A DNA stretch of 64,000 nucleotides, taken from Streptomyces justiciae (lineage in GTDB: Bacteria; Actinomycetota; Actinomycetes; Streptomycetales; Streptomycetaceae). Below are positions 41,802 through 50,855 of this stretch, piece after piece. The notes beneath the pieces were generated by a model. That model was given only the letters and a program-made list of their open reading frames with translations, ran no database searches and was not told the DNA's origin. The stretch is from assembly GCF_015163075.1 (NCBI RefSeq), contig NZ_JADDXU010000009.1, positions 62,001 to 126,000 of the forward strand. The letters are read 5' to 3'. Made by a program: the position numbers and the translations under genes. Numbering within the stretch: the stretch's first letter is position 1; every line of letters begins with the position of its first letter.

Positions 41802-42842
41802 TCAGATCGTCGCCGTGTCGATCACGAACCGGTACCGGACGTCGCTCGCCAGCACCCGCTCGTACGCCTCGTTGATCTCCGAGGCGCTGATCAGCTCGAT
41901 CTCCGCACCGAACCCGTGCTCCGCGCAGAAGTCCAGCATCTCCTGGGTCTCCTGGATGCCGCCGATGCCGGAACCGGCGAGGGTCTTGCGGCCGGCGATC
42001 ACCGAGAAGAGGTTGAGCTTGACCGGCTCCTCGGGCGCGCCGACGTTCACGAAGGCGCCGTCCGTCTTCAGCAGGGACAGGTAGGCGTCGAGGTTCAGCG
42101 GGGCCGAGACCGTCGACAGGATCAGGTCGAAGGTGCCCGCGAGCTCCTTGAAGGTCGCCTCGTCGCTGGTGGCGTAGTAGTGGTCGGCGCCCAGCTTCAG
42201 ACCGTCGTCCTTCTTGCGCAGGGACTGGGAGAGGACGGTGACCTCGGCGCCCAGCGCGTGCGCGATCTTGACGCCCATGTGGCCGAGGCCGCCCATGCCG
42301 AGGATCGCGACCTTCTTGCCGGGGCCGGCGTTCCAGTGCTTGAGCGGGGAGTACGTGGTGATGCCGGCGCAGAGCAGCGGCGCGGCCTCGTCGAGGGACA
42401 GGCCGTCGGGGATACGGACGACGAAGTTCTCGTCGACGACGACCTTCTCCGAGTAGCCGCCGTAGGTCGGCTCGCCGTCCTTGCCGACGCCGTTGTACGT
42501 GGGGACACTGCCGCCGGTGCAGTACTGCTCCAGGCCGGCCTTGCAGTTGTCGCACTCCCGGCAGGAGTCGACGAGACAGCCGACGCCCACCCGGTCGCCG
42601 ACGGCGTACTTGGTGACGCCGGGGCCGACCTCGGAGACGACGCCCGCGATCTCGTGACCGGGGACCATCGGGAAGATCGCCTCGCCCCAGCCCTCACGGG
42701 CCTGGTGGATGTCGGAGTGGCAGATGCCGGCGAACTTGATGTCGATCAGGACGTCGAACTCGCCGACCGGGCGCCGCTCGATGGTGGTCCGCTCCAGCGG
42801 GGCCTTCGCGGCGGGGGCGGCGTACGCGGCAACGGTGGTCAT
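41802..42842 (-). CDS. Zinc-dependent NAD(P) alcohol dehydrogenase (CAD type)
   Basis: A 346-residue MDR enzyme. Catalytic zinc ligands lie in GICHSDIH and GHEIAGVV; the structural zinc site is CRECDNCKAGLEQYC; the cofactor loop is GMGGLGHMGVK. It belongs to the cinnamyl-alcohol-dehydrogenase/YahK group reducing a broad range of aldehydes. ATG 42840-42842 has GAGGAG upstream. It is divergent from an XRE regulator over 171 bp, which may control it. Confidence 0.94.
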   Translation of the reverse strand: MTTVAAYAAPAAKAPLERTTIERRPVGEFDVLIDIKFAGICHSDIHQAREGWGEAIFPMVPGHEIAGVVSEVGPGVTKYAVGDRVGVGCLVDSCRECDNCKAGLEQYCTGGSVPTYNGVGKDGEPTYGGYSEKVVVDENFVVRIPDGLSLDEAAPLLCAGITTYSPLKHWNAGPGKKVAILGMGGLGHMGVKIAHALGAEVTVLSQSLRKKDDGLKLGADHYYATSDEATFKELAGTFDLILSTVSAPLNLDAYLSLLKTDGAFVNVGAPEEPVKLNLFSVIAGRKTLAGSGIGGIQETQEMLDFCAEHGFGAEIELISASEINEAYERVLASDVRYRFVIDTATI

Positions 42843-43013
42843 GCGGGGGTTCTCCTCAAGAGGGGGGTCGCACCCGGCTGCCTTCCGGCCGGGCACGATG
42901 TCCAGCGTGCCCGAGCGATCGCCGTTCACCCAGGTCACAGCTTTGCGTACGTTCGCTGGTCCTACTACTGGCGGGGACAGGATGCTGGACGTACGACCGT
43001 GAATACTTGACGT

Positions 43014-43958
43014 ATGGACGAAAGGGCCGAGAGAGCCGAGACGGGCGAGAGGGCTGCGGAGCACGGCGGAGCCGGGGGCACGCTGGACCGGCGGGCCGAG
43101 CTCAGCGAGTTCCTGCGCACCCGGCGGGCCCGGCTGAAGCCGGAGGACGTCGGGCTGCCGGACTTCGGGCGGCACCGGCGGGTGCCGGGGCTGCGGCGCG
43201 AGGAGCTGGCGCAGCTGGCGGGCGTCTCGGTGGCGTACTACACCCGCCTGGAGCAGGGCAACGGGCGGAACGTGTCGGCGGAGGTCCTCGACGCCATCGC
43301 CCGCGCGCTGCGGCTGAACGACGCCGAGCACGCGCACCTCACCCATCTCGCGAAGCCGAAGCAGCACAAGAAGAAGCAGGCGGCGCGCACGGAGCAGGTG
43401 CGCGGGGCGCTCGGACAGCTGCTGGACACGATGGACGGCGTCCCGGCGTACATCACCGGCCGACGCTCCGACATTCTCGTCTGGAACCGGATGGCCGCCG
43501 CCGTCTTCGGCGACTGGTCGGAGCTGCCGCCGCAGGAGCGGAACTGGGCGCGGCTGGTGTTCCTGCGGCCCGAGTACCGCGACCTGTTCGTGGAGTGGGA
43601 CCAGAAGGCGTACGACATGGTCAGCTTCCTGCGCATGGACGCGGGCTGCCACCCCGACGACCCGCGTCTCGCCGCCCTGGTCGGTGAACTCTCCGTCAAG
43701 AGCGAGGACTTCAGGCGGCTGTGGGCCACCCACGACGTCAAGGAGAAGAGCTACGGCGTCAAGCGGCTGATGCACCCGCTGGTCGGCGAACTCGCCCTGA
43801 ACTTCGAGTCGTTCCGCCTGACGGACGGCACGGAGCAGACCCTGATCACCTACTCCGCCGAGCCGGGCTCCCCGTCCGCCGAGGCCCTGCGCCTGCTGGC
43901 GAGCTGGGGCACGGACGCGACGCGGGTGGGCCAGGACTCCACGACACCGCGTACCTGA
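43014..43958 (+). CDS. XRE-family regulator with MmyB-like ligand domain
   Basis: A 314-residue protein. After a low-complexity acidic start, the helix-turn-helix is clear (RREELAQLAGVSVAYYTRLE, QGNGRNVSAEVLDAIARAL). The C-terminal region (residues about 130-290: DTMDGVPAYITGRRSDILVW, FVEWDQKAYDMVSFLRMDAG) is the MmyB-like PAS domain thought to bind a fatty-acid-like ligand. It is divergent from the alcohol dehydrogenase, and such regulators typically control the neighbouring oxidoreductase gene. Confidence 0.92.
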   Translation: MDERAERAETGERAAEHGGAGGTLDRRAELSEFLRTRRARLKPEDVGLPDFGRHRRVPGLRREELAQLAGVSVAYYTRLEQGNGRNVSAEVLDAIARALRLNDAEHAHLTHLAKPKQHKKKQAARTEQVRGALGQLLDTMDGVPAYITGRRSDILVWNRMAAAVFGDWSELPPQERNWARLVFLRPEYRDLFVEWDQKAYDMVSFLRMDAGCHPDDPRLAALVGELSVKSEDFRRLWATHDVKEKSYGVKRLMHPLVGELALNFESFRLTDGTEQTLITYSAEPGSPSAEALRLLASWGTDATRVGQDSTTPRT

Positions 43959-43971
43959 GGCCGAGGCCTCA
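43956..43971. terminator. Palindrome holding both convergent stop codons
   Basis: TGAGGCC (43956-43962) and GGCCTCA (43965-43971) are perfect inverted repeats separated by GA. The XRE stop (TGA 43956-43958) is the left end and the stop of the haemoglobin fusion (TCA, read TGA) is the right end. A bidirectional end signal is possible, but the stem is short. Confidence 0.35.
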
Positions 43972-44739
43972 CCCGCGATACGGCGGCGTCACCCCCCACC
44001 CCCACCGCGGCACCGGCTGCTCCGTCGGCGGCTTGGCGTCCGGGCCGGAGAAGTACACGGCGAGTCGCGTGCCCCACTCCACGTACGCCAGGAACGCCGA
44101 GCGGAATTCGGCGTCCGTCGGCAGGCCCGCCTCGTCGGCCGCGTCCTGGATCAGGTTCACCCAGCGGCGCCGCTGCGGCTCGGTGATGCCGCGGCCCATG
44201 TGCTTGGCGACCATGTGACCGTGGCCGCCCTGGGTCTCGGAGTACGTCGCCGGGCCACCGAAGACCTCCGCGAGCCACATGGCCACGTGCGAGGCGTGCT
44301 CGGGCGCGAGCCCCGCGAAGACCGGTGCGAGGAGGTCGTCCCTGAGGACCTTCTCGTAGAACACCGACGTCAGCCGGGCGAAGGCCTCCTCGCCGCCCGC
44401 CCACGCGTACAGGGTGGGCACGGCCGCGCCCGTCCCCCGTACCGTCGTCGGCTTGTAGTGCCGCATCTCCTCGATGTCACCGACGTAGGCACGGATCTCG
44501 GCGAGGAAGTCGGCGAACAGCTCGGACTTGCGGAAGCCCTCGACGTGGTCGTGCGTGGACGTCCAGGTGATGCGCAGGACGTAGTGCTCGAAGTCCTCCT
44601 CGCAGCGGGCGAGTTCGTAGTCGACGCACTGCGGGGCCGCCGCCAGTTGTGCCGCGGCGCGGGTGTAGGCGGACAGGAACTCGGCCGAACGGTCTTCCGG
44701 GATGCGATAACGGATGTATTCGACGGTCTCTGCGGTCAT
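43969..44739 (-). CDS. Antibiotic-biosynthesis-monooxygenase/truncated haemoglobin (group II) fusion
   Basis: A 256-residue fusion. Residues 1-100 form an ABM-type ferredoxin-like domain (ETVEYIRYRIPEDRSAEFLS, HYVLRITWTSTHDHVEGF). Residues about 115-245 are a group II truncated globin (TLYAWAGGEEAFARLTSVFY, with the proximal His in HMVAKHMGRGITE and a C-terminal YVEWGTRLA). Such globins bind O2/NO and handle oxidative or nitrosative chemistry; the ABM domain could pass a substrate to the haem. ATG 44737-44739 is used because the preceding codons are Cys-rich and atypical. Confidence 0.9.
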   Translation of the reverse strand: MTAETVEYIRYRIPEDRSAEFLSAYTRAAAQLAAAPQCVDYELARCEEDFEHYVLRITWTSTHDHVEGFRKSELFADFLAEIRAYVGDIEEMRHYKPTTVRGTGAAVPTLYAWAGGEEAFARLTSVFYEKVLRDDLLAPVFAGLAPEHASHVAMWLAEVFGGPATYSETQGGHGHMVAKHMGRGITEPQRRRWVNLIQDAADEAGLPTDAEFRSAFLAYVEWGTRLAVYFSGPDAKPPTEQPVPRWGWGVTPPYRG

Positions 44740-44829
44740 GCACCCACACAAACACGCCACACCCCCCGGACGCTCCCGCTCCGCCTGACAGGTGCGTACG
44801 GGCTCTCTCCTGGCCCGTGGACAGCCTTC

Positions 44830-44866
44830 TCATCGTTCTCTTATTTCAGCCTTATCCAGCCATCAC
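44830..44866 (+). promoter_or_regulatory. Four tetranucleotide repeats at exact 11-bp steps before the MacB-type operon
   Basis: TCAT (44830), TTAT (44841), TTAT (44852) and TCAC (44863) stand exactly 11 bp apart in an unusually T-rich stretch 23-59 bp before ATG 44889. Direct repeats with 11-bp spacing are the usual binding pattern of OmpR/PhoB-type response regulators. No such regulator is encoded in the window. Confidence 0.5.
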
Positions 44867-44888
44867 GCGCCGTACCTACCTTGCGGCC

Positions 44889-46358
44889 ATGTTCTTCACC
44901 TACCTGAGGCGCGAACTGCGCCGCCGCAGAAAGGCGGCCCTCGTCGTCGCCTCCGGGCTCGCGCTCGGCATCGCGCTGGTCATCGTGGTCAACTCCGTGT
45001 CCTCGGGCATGGGCAAGGCCCAGGACAAGGTCCTCCAGTCGCTGTACGGCCTCGGCACCGACATGACGGTCACCAAGGCGGCCGCCGCGCCCTCCGCCAA
45101 CGGCTCCGAGCGCCCGCGCTTCAACTTCGACGCGCAGGACAGCGACTCCGACGAGGAGCAGAGCAGCGACCGCGTCATGGTCCAGGGCTTCCAGACCCTC
45201 GCGACCTCGACCGTCGCCAAGGTCGGCGACCAGAAGGGCGTCTCGGACGCCGTGGGCGGGCTGAGCCTCCAGGTCATCAAGGTCAGCGGCCAGTTCACGC
45301 GCGGCCAGTTCCAGCAGAACGGCAACGGCGGCGGCCAGCAGGGCGGCCCCGGCGGTGGCGGCACCGGCCAGCCCCAGGGTGAAGTCCAAGGCGGCGGCGC
45401 GGACTTCGACGTCAACAACTACTCCGTCTTCGGCACCGACGTCACCGAGCCCGCCCTCGGCCCGCTGACCTCCTCGGAGATCACCAGCGGCCGCACCTTC
45501 AAGACCTCCGAGACGAACGCCAAGGTCGTGGTCGTCGACTCGGCGTACGCCAAGGAGAAGAAGTACAAGGTCGGCTCGACGATCACGATCAAGGGCACCA
45601 AGTACAAGACGATCGGCATCGCCACCGCCAGCAGCGGTGACGCGGCGGCCAACCTCTACATCCCGCTGAAGCAGGCGCAGACCCTCAGCGACTCGAAGAA
45701 CAAGGTCACCACGATCTACGTCAAGGCGACCGACTCGAAGCAGATCGACACCGTCAAGTCGACGATCCAGAAGAACATCTCCGGTACGACGGTGACGACC
45801 TCCGCCGACCTCGCCGACACCGTCTCCGGTTCCCTCTCCACGGCGTCCTCCCTCGCGACGAACGTCGGCAAGTGGCTGTCGATCGCGGTCCTGGTCGCCG
45901 CGTTCCTGGTCGCCGGCCTGCTCACCTCCTCGGCGGTCTCCCGCCGCGTCCGCGAGTTCGGCACCCTCAAGGCCCTCGGCTGGCGCTCGGGCCGGGTCAC
46001 CCGGCAGGTGGTCGGCGAAGCGATGGTCAACGGCCTCCTCGGCGGCGCACTGGGCATCGCCCTGGGCCTGGCGGGCGCGTACGTCGTCACGGCCATCAGC
46101 CCCACGCTGGAAGCCCAGTTGGGCGGCGGAGGCGGTGGCGGCATGGGCGGCGGCCCCGGCGGAGGCGGCGGCTTCGGCGGCGGCCCGGGCCGCGCCACGG
46201 CCAAGACCCTGGAGGTCGCCCTGACGGCCCCGGTGAGCACGACGACGGTGGCGATCGCGGTGGGCCTGGCGGTGGCGGGCGGCTTGATCGCGGGAGCGTT
46301 CGGCGGCTGGCGAGCGTCGAGGCTGAGGCCGGCGGACGCACTGCGCCGAGTCGAGTAG
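44889..46358 (+). CDS. MacB/FtsX-type ABC transporter permease
   Basis: A 489-residue permease: one N-terminal helix (VVASGLALGIALVIVVNSV), a large extracytoplasmic domain (residues about 45-310) and three C-terminal helices with the FtsX core (RRVREFGTLKALGWRSGRV). Two glycine-rich low-complexity loops occur (about residues 140-165 and 410-440). ATG 44889 is chosen; the frame upstream belongs to intergenic sequence. With the ATPase at 46490 it forms a mechanotransmission-type ABC system for envelope stress, peptide or lipoprotein handling. It probably is controlled by the repeats at 44830. Confidence 0.9.
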   Translation: MFFTYLRRELRRRRKAALVVASGLALGIALVIVVNSVSSGMGKAQDKVLQSLYGLGTDMTVTKAAAAPSANGSERPRFNFDAQDSDSDEEQSSDRVMVQGFQTLATSTVAKVGDQKGVSDAVGGLSLQVIKVSGQFTRGQFQQNGNGGGQQGGPGGGGTGQPQGEVQGGGADFDVNNYSVFGTDVTEPALGPLTSSEITSGRTFKTSETNAKVVVVDSAYAKEKKYKVGSTITIKGTKYKTIGIATASSGDAAANLYIPLKQAQTLSDSKNKVTTIYVKATDSKQIDTVKSTIQKNISGTTVTTSADLADTVSGSLSTASSLATNVGKWLSIAVLVAAFLVAGLLTSSAVSRRVREFGTLKALGWRSGRVTRQVVGEAMVNGLLGGALGIALGLAGAYVVTAISPTLEAQLGGGGGGGMGGGPGGGGGFGGGPGRATAKTLEVALTAPVSTTTVAIAVGLAVAGGLIAGAFGGWRASRLRPADALRRVE

Positions 46359-46394
46359 CAATCACTTTTCGACGGACGGGAGTCGAGGGCTTTT

Positions 46395-46451
46395 AGGGGC
46401 GCGGGGCTGTATCTGATATGCGGCTCCGCCGCGTGAGCGCGACCAGCCCCC
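46395..46451 (+). repeat. Dispersed 3' element, copy A (long variant)
   Basis: The sequence starts AGGGGCGCGGGGCTGTAT and ends GCGCGACCAGCCCC, with a GCGGCTCCGCCGC hairpin in the middle. It begins 36 bp after the permease stop, in the sense orientation, and precedes the ATPase gene. The ends match the short copies at 57161, 58864, 60191 and 63037. Confidence 0.75.
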
Positions 46452-46489
46452 ACGACCCGCAGTCGAACAACACTCAGGAGCCACCCAAA

Positions 46490-47173
46490 ATGTACGAACT
46501 CAAAAGCGTCACCAAGCGCTACACCCGAGGCAAGGAAACAGTCCACGCCCTCGACGGAGTCGACCTCACCATCGCCGATGGCGACCGCCTGGTCATCCAG
46601 GGCCCCACCGGTGGCGGAAAATCCACCCTCCTCCAAATGCTCGGCGGCCTCGACAAGCCCACGGACGGCGAAGTAGTCCTGGACGGCACCGACTTGGCAA
46701 GGCTCTCCGAAGCCAAGCTCACCAAGGTCCGCAGCGAGAACATCGGCTTCGTCTTCCAGAGCTTCAACCTCATCCCCACCCTCACCGCCCAGGAAAACGT
46801 GGAGACGGCCCTCGTCCCGCTCGGCGTCAAGGTGAAGGACCGCAGGGAACGAGCCGCGGAGGCCCTCAAGTCGGTCGGCCTCGGCGAGCGCCTCGCGCAC
46901 CTCCCCTCCGAGATGTCCGGAGGCCAGCAGCAGCGCGTCGCCATCGCCCGCGCCCTCGTCAAGCAGCCGAAGGTGCTGCTCGCCGACGAACCGACCGGCA
47001 ACCTCGACGAGTCGATGCGCGACGAGATCATGGACGTACTCGAACGCATGTGGAAGGAGCTGGGGCTGACCTTCATCATGGTCACGCACGACTCCGCGAT
47101 CGCGAAGAAGGCCCCGCGCCTGGCCACCATTCGCAAGGGAAAGATCACGGTGAAGGAGAACGCGAGCTCCTGA
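46490..47173 (+). CDS. MacB-type ABC transporter ATPase
   Basis: A 227-residue ATPase: Walker A QGPTGGGKSTLLQ (PTGG where PSGS is usual), Q-loop FVFQSFNLIPTLTA, signature MSGGQQQRVAIA, Walker B VLLADEPTGNLD. ATG 46490 is chosen because CAGGAG lies just upstream; the longer frame starts inside the repeat. It is 131 bp after the permease, the gap being filled mostly by a dispersed repeat. A terminator follows at 47257. Confidence 0.95.
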   Translation: MYELKSVTKRYTRGKETVHALDGVDLTIADGDRLVIQGPTGGGKSTLLQMLGGLDKPTDGEVVLDGTDLARLSEAKLTKVRSENIGFVFQSFNLIPTLTAQENVETALVPLGVKVKDRRERAAEALKSVGLGERLAHLPSEMSGGQQQRVAIARALVKQPKVLLADEPTGNLDESMRDEIMDVLERMWKELGLTFIMVTHDSAIAKKAPRLATIRKGKITVKENASS

Positions 47174-47256
47174 GTACGAGAGCGGGTGCCCCTGAGTATG
47201 AGCAACGCGTAACAGTCGCCCGCTGTGCGTCACCTGTCTATTGAGGTGCCTGATCA

Positions 47257-47285
47257 CCCCCCGGCATACTGCGTATTCCGGGGGG
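47257..47285 (+). terminator. Hairpin terminator after the ABC ATPase
   Basis: CCCCCCGG (47257-47264) pairs with CCGGGGGG (47278-47285); inside, ATAC and GTAT extend the stem around a TGC loop. It lies 84 bp after the ATPase stop and 77 bp before the subtilase start. Confidence 0.65.
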
Positions 47286-47361
47286 CGCGCGTTTGTCTGT
47301 GCGGGACCACCCCCGGCCGGGTGAACGGGGAATTCACCCGGACCTTCAGCAAGGGGGAGTC

Positions 47362-50300
47362 TTGCGCAGACAAGTGAAAAGAGTTTGTGCTGCCACCGTG
47401 GCCACGGGGGCGGCGGTCGCTCTCGCCGCGGGCATGACCAGCCCGGCAGCGGCGAATCCGAAGGCTCAGGCACAGGCGGCGGGCTGGTCGAGCCAGCCGT
47501 TCACCGCTCACCACCGCATCACCCTGATCACGGGTGACCGGGTCGCCGTCGACACCAAGGGCCGGGTCGTCAGCGTGGAGCGGGCCAAGGGGCGGGAGAA
47601 GATACCCTTCCAGGTCCGCAAGGCGGACGGGCACACCCTCGTCATACCCGGCGACGCGGCCCGCCTGGTCGCGGCCGGCAAGCTGGACCAGCGGCTGTTC
47701 GACATCACCGAGCTCAACAAGTCCGCGACCCGCAAGTCTCAGGCCAAGGGCCTGAAGGTGATCGTCGGCTACAAGGGCGCCGCCACCGCCGCGAAGGACG
47801 ACGTCCGGGACGCGGGCACCCTGCGGCAGTCCCTGAAGACGCTGAACGCCGACGCGGTGCAGACCCCGACCGCCGACGCGCCCGAGCTGTGGGACGCGGT
47901 CACCAACGGCGACAAGACGGCGTCCGGCATCGCGCACGTCTGGCTGGACGGTGTCCGCACCGCGAGCCTCGACAAGTCGGTCCCGCAGATCGGCGCCCCC
48001 AAGGCGTGGGCCGCGGGCTACGACGGCAAGGGCGTCAAGATCGCCGTCCTGGACACGGGTGTCGACGCGAGCCACCCGGACCTCAAGGACCAGGTGATCG
48101 ACGCCAAGAACTTCTCCACGGCCGCCGACGCCACCGACCACTTCGGTCACGGCACGCACGTCGCGTCGATCGCGGCGGGCACCGGCGCCAAGTCGAACGG
48201 CAAGTACAAGGGTGTCGCGCCGGGCGCCAAGATCCTCAACGGCAAGGTCCTCGACGACACCGGTTCCGGTGACGACTCCGGCATCCTCGCCGGCATGGAG
48301 TGGGCGGCCGCGGAGGGCGCCGACGTCGTCAACCTCAGCCTGGGCGGCCAGGACACCCCGGAGGTCGACCCGCTGGAGGCGGCGGTCAACAAGCTGTCCG
48401 CCGAGAAGGGCATCCTCTTCGCGATCGCGGCGGGCAACTCCGGTCCTGAGTCGGTCGGTTCGCCGGGCAGCGCGGACGCCGCGCTCACCGTCGGCGCCGT
48501 CGACGACAAGGACGTCCTCGCCCCGTTCTCCTCCACCGGCCCGCGCGTCGGCGACGGCGCCATCAAGCCGGACGTGACCGCGCCGGGCGTGGACATCACG
48601 GCGGCGTCGGCCAAGGGCAGCGTCATCGAGCAGGAGGTCGGCGAGAAGCCGGCCGGCTATCTGACCATCTCGGGTACGTCGATGGCGACGCCGCATGTGG
48701 CGGGCGCGGCGGCGATCCTGAAGCAGGAGCACCCGGACTGGACGTACGCCGAGCTGAAGGGTGCCCTGACGGGTTCCGCGAAGGGCGGCAAGTACAACCC
48801 GTTCGAGCAGGGTTCGGGCCGTATCCAGGTCGACAAGGCCATCAAGCAGACCGTGATCGCCGACCCGGTGTCGGTGAGCTTCGGCACGCAGGCGTGGCCG
48901 CACACCGACGACAAGCCGGTCAGCAAGGACCTGACGTACCGCAACCTCGGCACGAAGGACGTGACCCTCACCCTGTCGGTGAAGGCCACCAACCCCAAGG
49001 GCCAGGCCGCTCCTTCGGGCTTCTTCAAGCTCGGCGCGAGCAAGGTGACGGTCCCGGCGGGCGGCAAGGCCACCGTCAAGGCGACCGTGAACACCAAGCT
49101 TGGCGGCACGGTCGACGGCGCGTACTCCGCGTACGTGACGGCGACGGGCGGCGGTCAGACGGTCCGTACGGCGGCCGCCGTGCAGCGTGAGGTGGAGTCG
49201 TACGACCTCACGATCAAGCACATCGGCAAGGACGGTCAGCCGACGAAGGACTACAACACGATCCTGATGGGCTACAGCGGCCTGGCCACCGACCGCGGTT
49301 ACCAGGTGACGATCGACGACTCCGGCACCACCAAGATGCGGCTGCCGAAGGGCACGTATCTGCTGGACGCGTGGATCGCCAAGGACTGGGTGAACCTGGA
49401 GGGCGGCCTGGACTGGGTGGTCCAGCCGAAGCTGAGCCTCACCAAGAACTCCTCGGTGACGGTCGACGCCCGCAAGACGAAGTCGGCCGACATCACGGTG
49501 CCGGACGCCGCCGCCAAGCAGCTGTCGGGCATGGCCAGTTACTACTACGAGCCGGCCGGCGTCGGTATCGGGGTGGGTCTGCCGACCTTCGCCGACCTGC
49601 GGATGGCGCACCAGGGCGCGGAGGTCGCGAGCGGTCTGAGCCAGACCTGGAGCGGCCAGTGGACCAAGGGTGACGACGCCGAGTACGACGTCGCCACGAC
49701 CGCCAAGGTGAAGAAGATCCAGGGCGACAAGGTCCGCCACTTCAAGGCGTCCGAGCTCGCCACGGTGAAGAACAACCTGGGCGCGGCCGCGGCCGGCAAG
49801 ACCGGCGGGCTCACCAGCTGGGGTGTCTTCCCCGAGGACGTCGTGATCGGCGTCCCCGTGGAGCAGGCGCTGCCCGGTGCCCGCACGCTGTACGTCTCGA
49901 CGTCCGACAAGATCCAGTGGACGCTGGACTTCGAGCAGTACAAGGGCAAGGACGCGGACGGCTTCCCGATCACGGAGGCCTACTACACGCTGGGCAACCC
50001 GCAGACCTTCAAGGCGGGCCAGAAGTACACGAAGACCTTCAACACCGCGGTCTTCGGTCCGCACCTGAGCAAGGACTACGGCGTCTTCCGCGAGGGCAAC
50101 AACATCTACGGCTTCCTGCCGCTGTTCGCGGACGGCAGCAAGCACGCGGGCTCGTCCGACTTCAGCTCGGTGAAGACGGAGCTGTACCGCAACGGCACCA
50201 AGGTCGGCTCCAACACCGACCCGCTGTTCGGTGACGGCCTGTTCAAGGTGCCCGCCTCCGACGCCGAGTACAAGCTGACGACGTCCGTGAAGCGGAGCGT

Positions 50301-50682
50301 CAAGGTGGCGGCGGCGTCGACGCGGATCGACGCGAGCTTCGTGTTCCGCTCCAAGAAGTCCTCCGCGGACCTCGTCTCCCTCCCGGTCTCCACGGCCCGT
50401 TTCGGTGCCAAGACGGGCCTGGACAGCAGGGTCGAGGCCGGCAAGACGGTGACCTTCCCGGTCACGGTCGAGGGCGCGGCGAAGGGCTCGAACCTCAAGT
50501 CCCTGACGGTGTACGTGTCGTACGACTACGGCCAGACCTGGAAGAAGGTCACGGTCAAGGACGGCAAGATCACCGTGAAGAACCCGGACAAGGGCAAGGG
50601 CATCTCGTTCCACGCGAAGATCACCGACAAGAAGAACAACAAGTCGACGGTGTCGATCTATAACGCGTACTACGGCAAGTAG
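47362..50682 (+). CDS. Secreted subtilisin-like serine protease (S8)
   Basis: An 1106-residue exported protease. A signal peptide (residues about 1-35) is followed by a propeptide of about 170 residues and an S8 catalytic domain with Asp in AVLDTGVDASHPDL (about 231), His in HFGHGTHVAS (about 264) and Ser in SGTSMATPHVAG (about 438). The C-terminal 600 residues are beta-rich modules (Fn3/Ig-like, Lys-rich). The start is TTG 47362 just after AAGGGGGAG; GTG 47377 is an alternative. Extracellular protein degradation is expected. Its transcript may end at the hairpin near 50977. Confidence 0.93.
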   Translation: MRRQVKRVCAATVATGAAVALAAGMTSPAAANPKAQAQAAGWSSQPFTAHHRITLITGDRVAVDTKGRVVSVERAKGREKIPFQVRKADGHTLVIPGDAARLVAAGKLDQRLFDITELNKSATRKSQAKGLKVIVGYKGAATAAKDDVRDAGTLRQSLKTLNADAVQTPTADAPELWDAVTNGDKTASGIAHVWLDGVRTASLDKSVPQIGAPKAWAAGYDGKGVKIAVLDTGVDASHPDLKDQVIDAKNFSTAADATDHFGHGTHVASIAAGTGAKSNGKYKGVAPGAKILNGKVLDDTGSGDDSGILAGMEWAAAEGADVVNLSLGGQDTPEVDPLEAAVNKLSAEKGILFAIAAGNSGPESVGSPGSADAALTVGAVDDKDVLAPFSSTGPRVGDGAIKPDVTAPGVDITAASAKGSVIEQEVGEKPAGYLTISGTSMATPHVAGAAAILKQEHPDWTYAELKGALTGSAKGGKYNPFEQGSGRIQVDKAIKQTVIADPVSVSFGTQAWPHTDDKPVSKDLTYRNLGTKDVTLTLSVKATNPKGQAAPSGFFKLGASKVTVPAGGKATVKATVNTKLGGTVDGAYSAYVTATGGGQTVRTAAAVQREVESYDLTIKHIGKDGQPTKDYNTILMGYSGLATDRGYQVTIDDSGTTKMRLPKGTYLLDAWIAKDWVNLEGGLDWVVQPKLSLTKNSSVTVDARKTKSADITVPDAAAKQLSGMASYYYEPAGVGIGVGLPTFADLRMAHQGAEVASGLSQTWSGQWTKGDDAEYDVATTAKVKKIQGDKVRHFKASELATVKNNLGAAAAGKTGGLTSWGVFPEDVVIGVPVEQALPGARTLYVSTSDKIQWTLDFEQYKGKDADGFPITEAYYTLGNPQTFKAGQKYTKTFNTAVFGPHLSKDYGVFREGNNIYGFLPLFADGSKHAGSSDFSSVKTELYRNGTKVGSNTDPLFGDGLFKVPASDAEYKLTTSVKRSVKVAAASTRIDASFVFRSKKSSADLVSLPVSTARFGAKTGLDSRVEAGKTVTFPVTVEGAAKGSNLKSLTVYVSYDYGQTWKKVTVKDGKITVKNPDKGKGISFHAKITDKKNNKSTVSIYNAYYGK

Positions 50683-50768
50683 TCCGCGGGGCACCGCGTC
50701 GAACTGAACACCGACGGCGTCTTCCGGTTGCGGAGGGGGCCGTCGGTGTACTTTCCTGGTAGCAAGAA

Positions 50769-50801
50769 GCCCCCGCCACGGCCGGAATCCGTGACAGGGG
50801 C
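50769..50801 (-). terminator. Possible - strand terminator of the small transcript
   Basis: GCCCC...CACGG (50769-50781) pairs with CCGTG...GGGGC (50789-50801), with two internal mismatches. Read on the - strand it is followed by TTCTTGCT. It would end the transcript of the 37-codon ORF at 50856-50969. A second near-perfect 12-bp hairpin lies at 50824-50854, between that ORF and this site. Confidence 0.5.
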
Positions 50802-50855
50802 CTCAGCTCAGCCAGGAGCTACGGGGAGGTCCCTACTGGGTATAGGGATCTCCCG

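Noticed and set aside
47254..50694. 1146-codon open frame antisense to the subtilase gene
   Set aside because: It mirrors the subtilase coding frame. High G+C leaves antisense frames open, and the translation is Arg/Val/Leu/Gly-rich without domains.
50824..50854. tRNA or known riboswitch in the subtilase/transpeptidase gap
   Set aside because: The hairpins do not form a cloverleaf, there is no TPsiC-like motif, and I recognise no riboswitch consensus.
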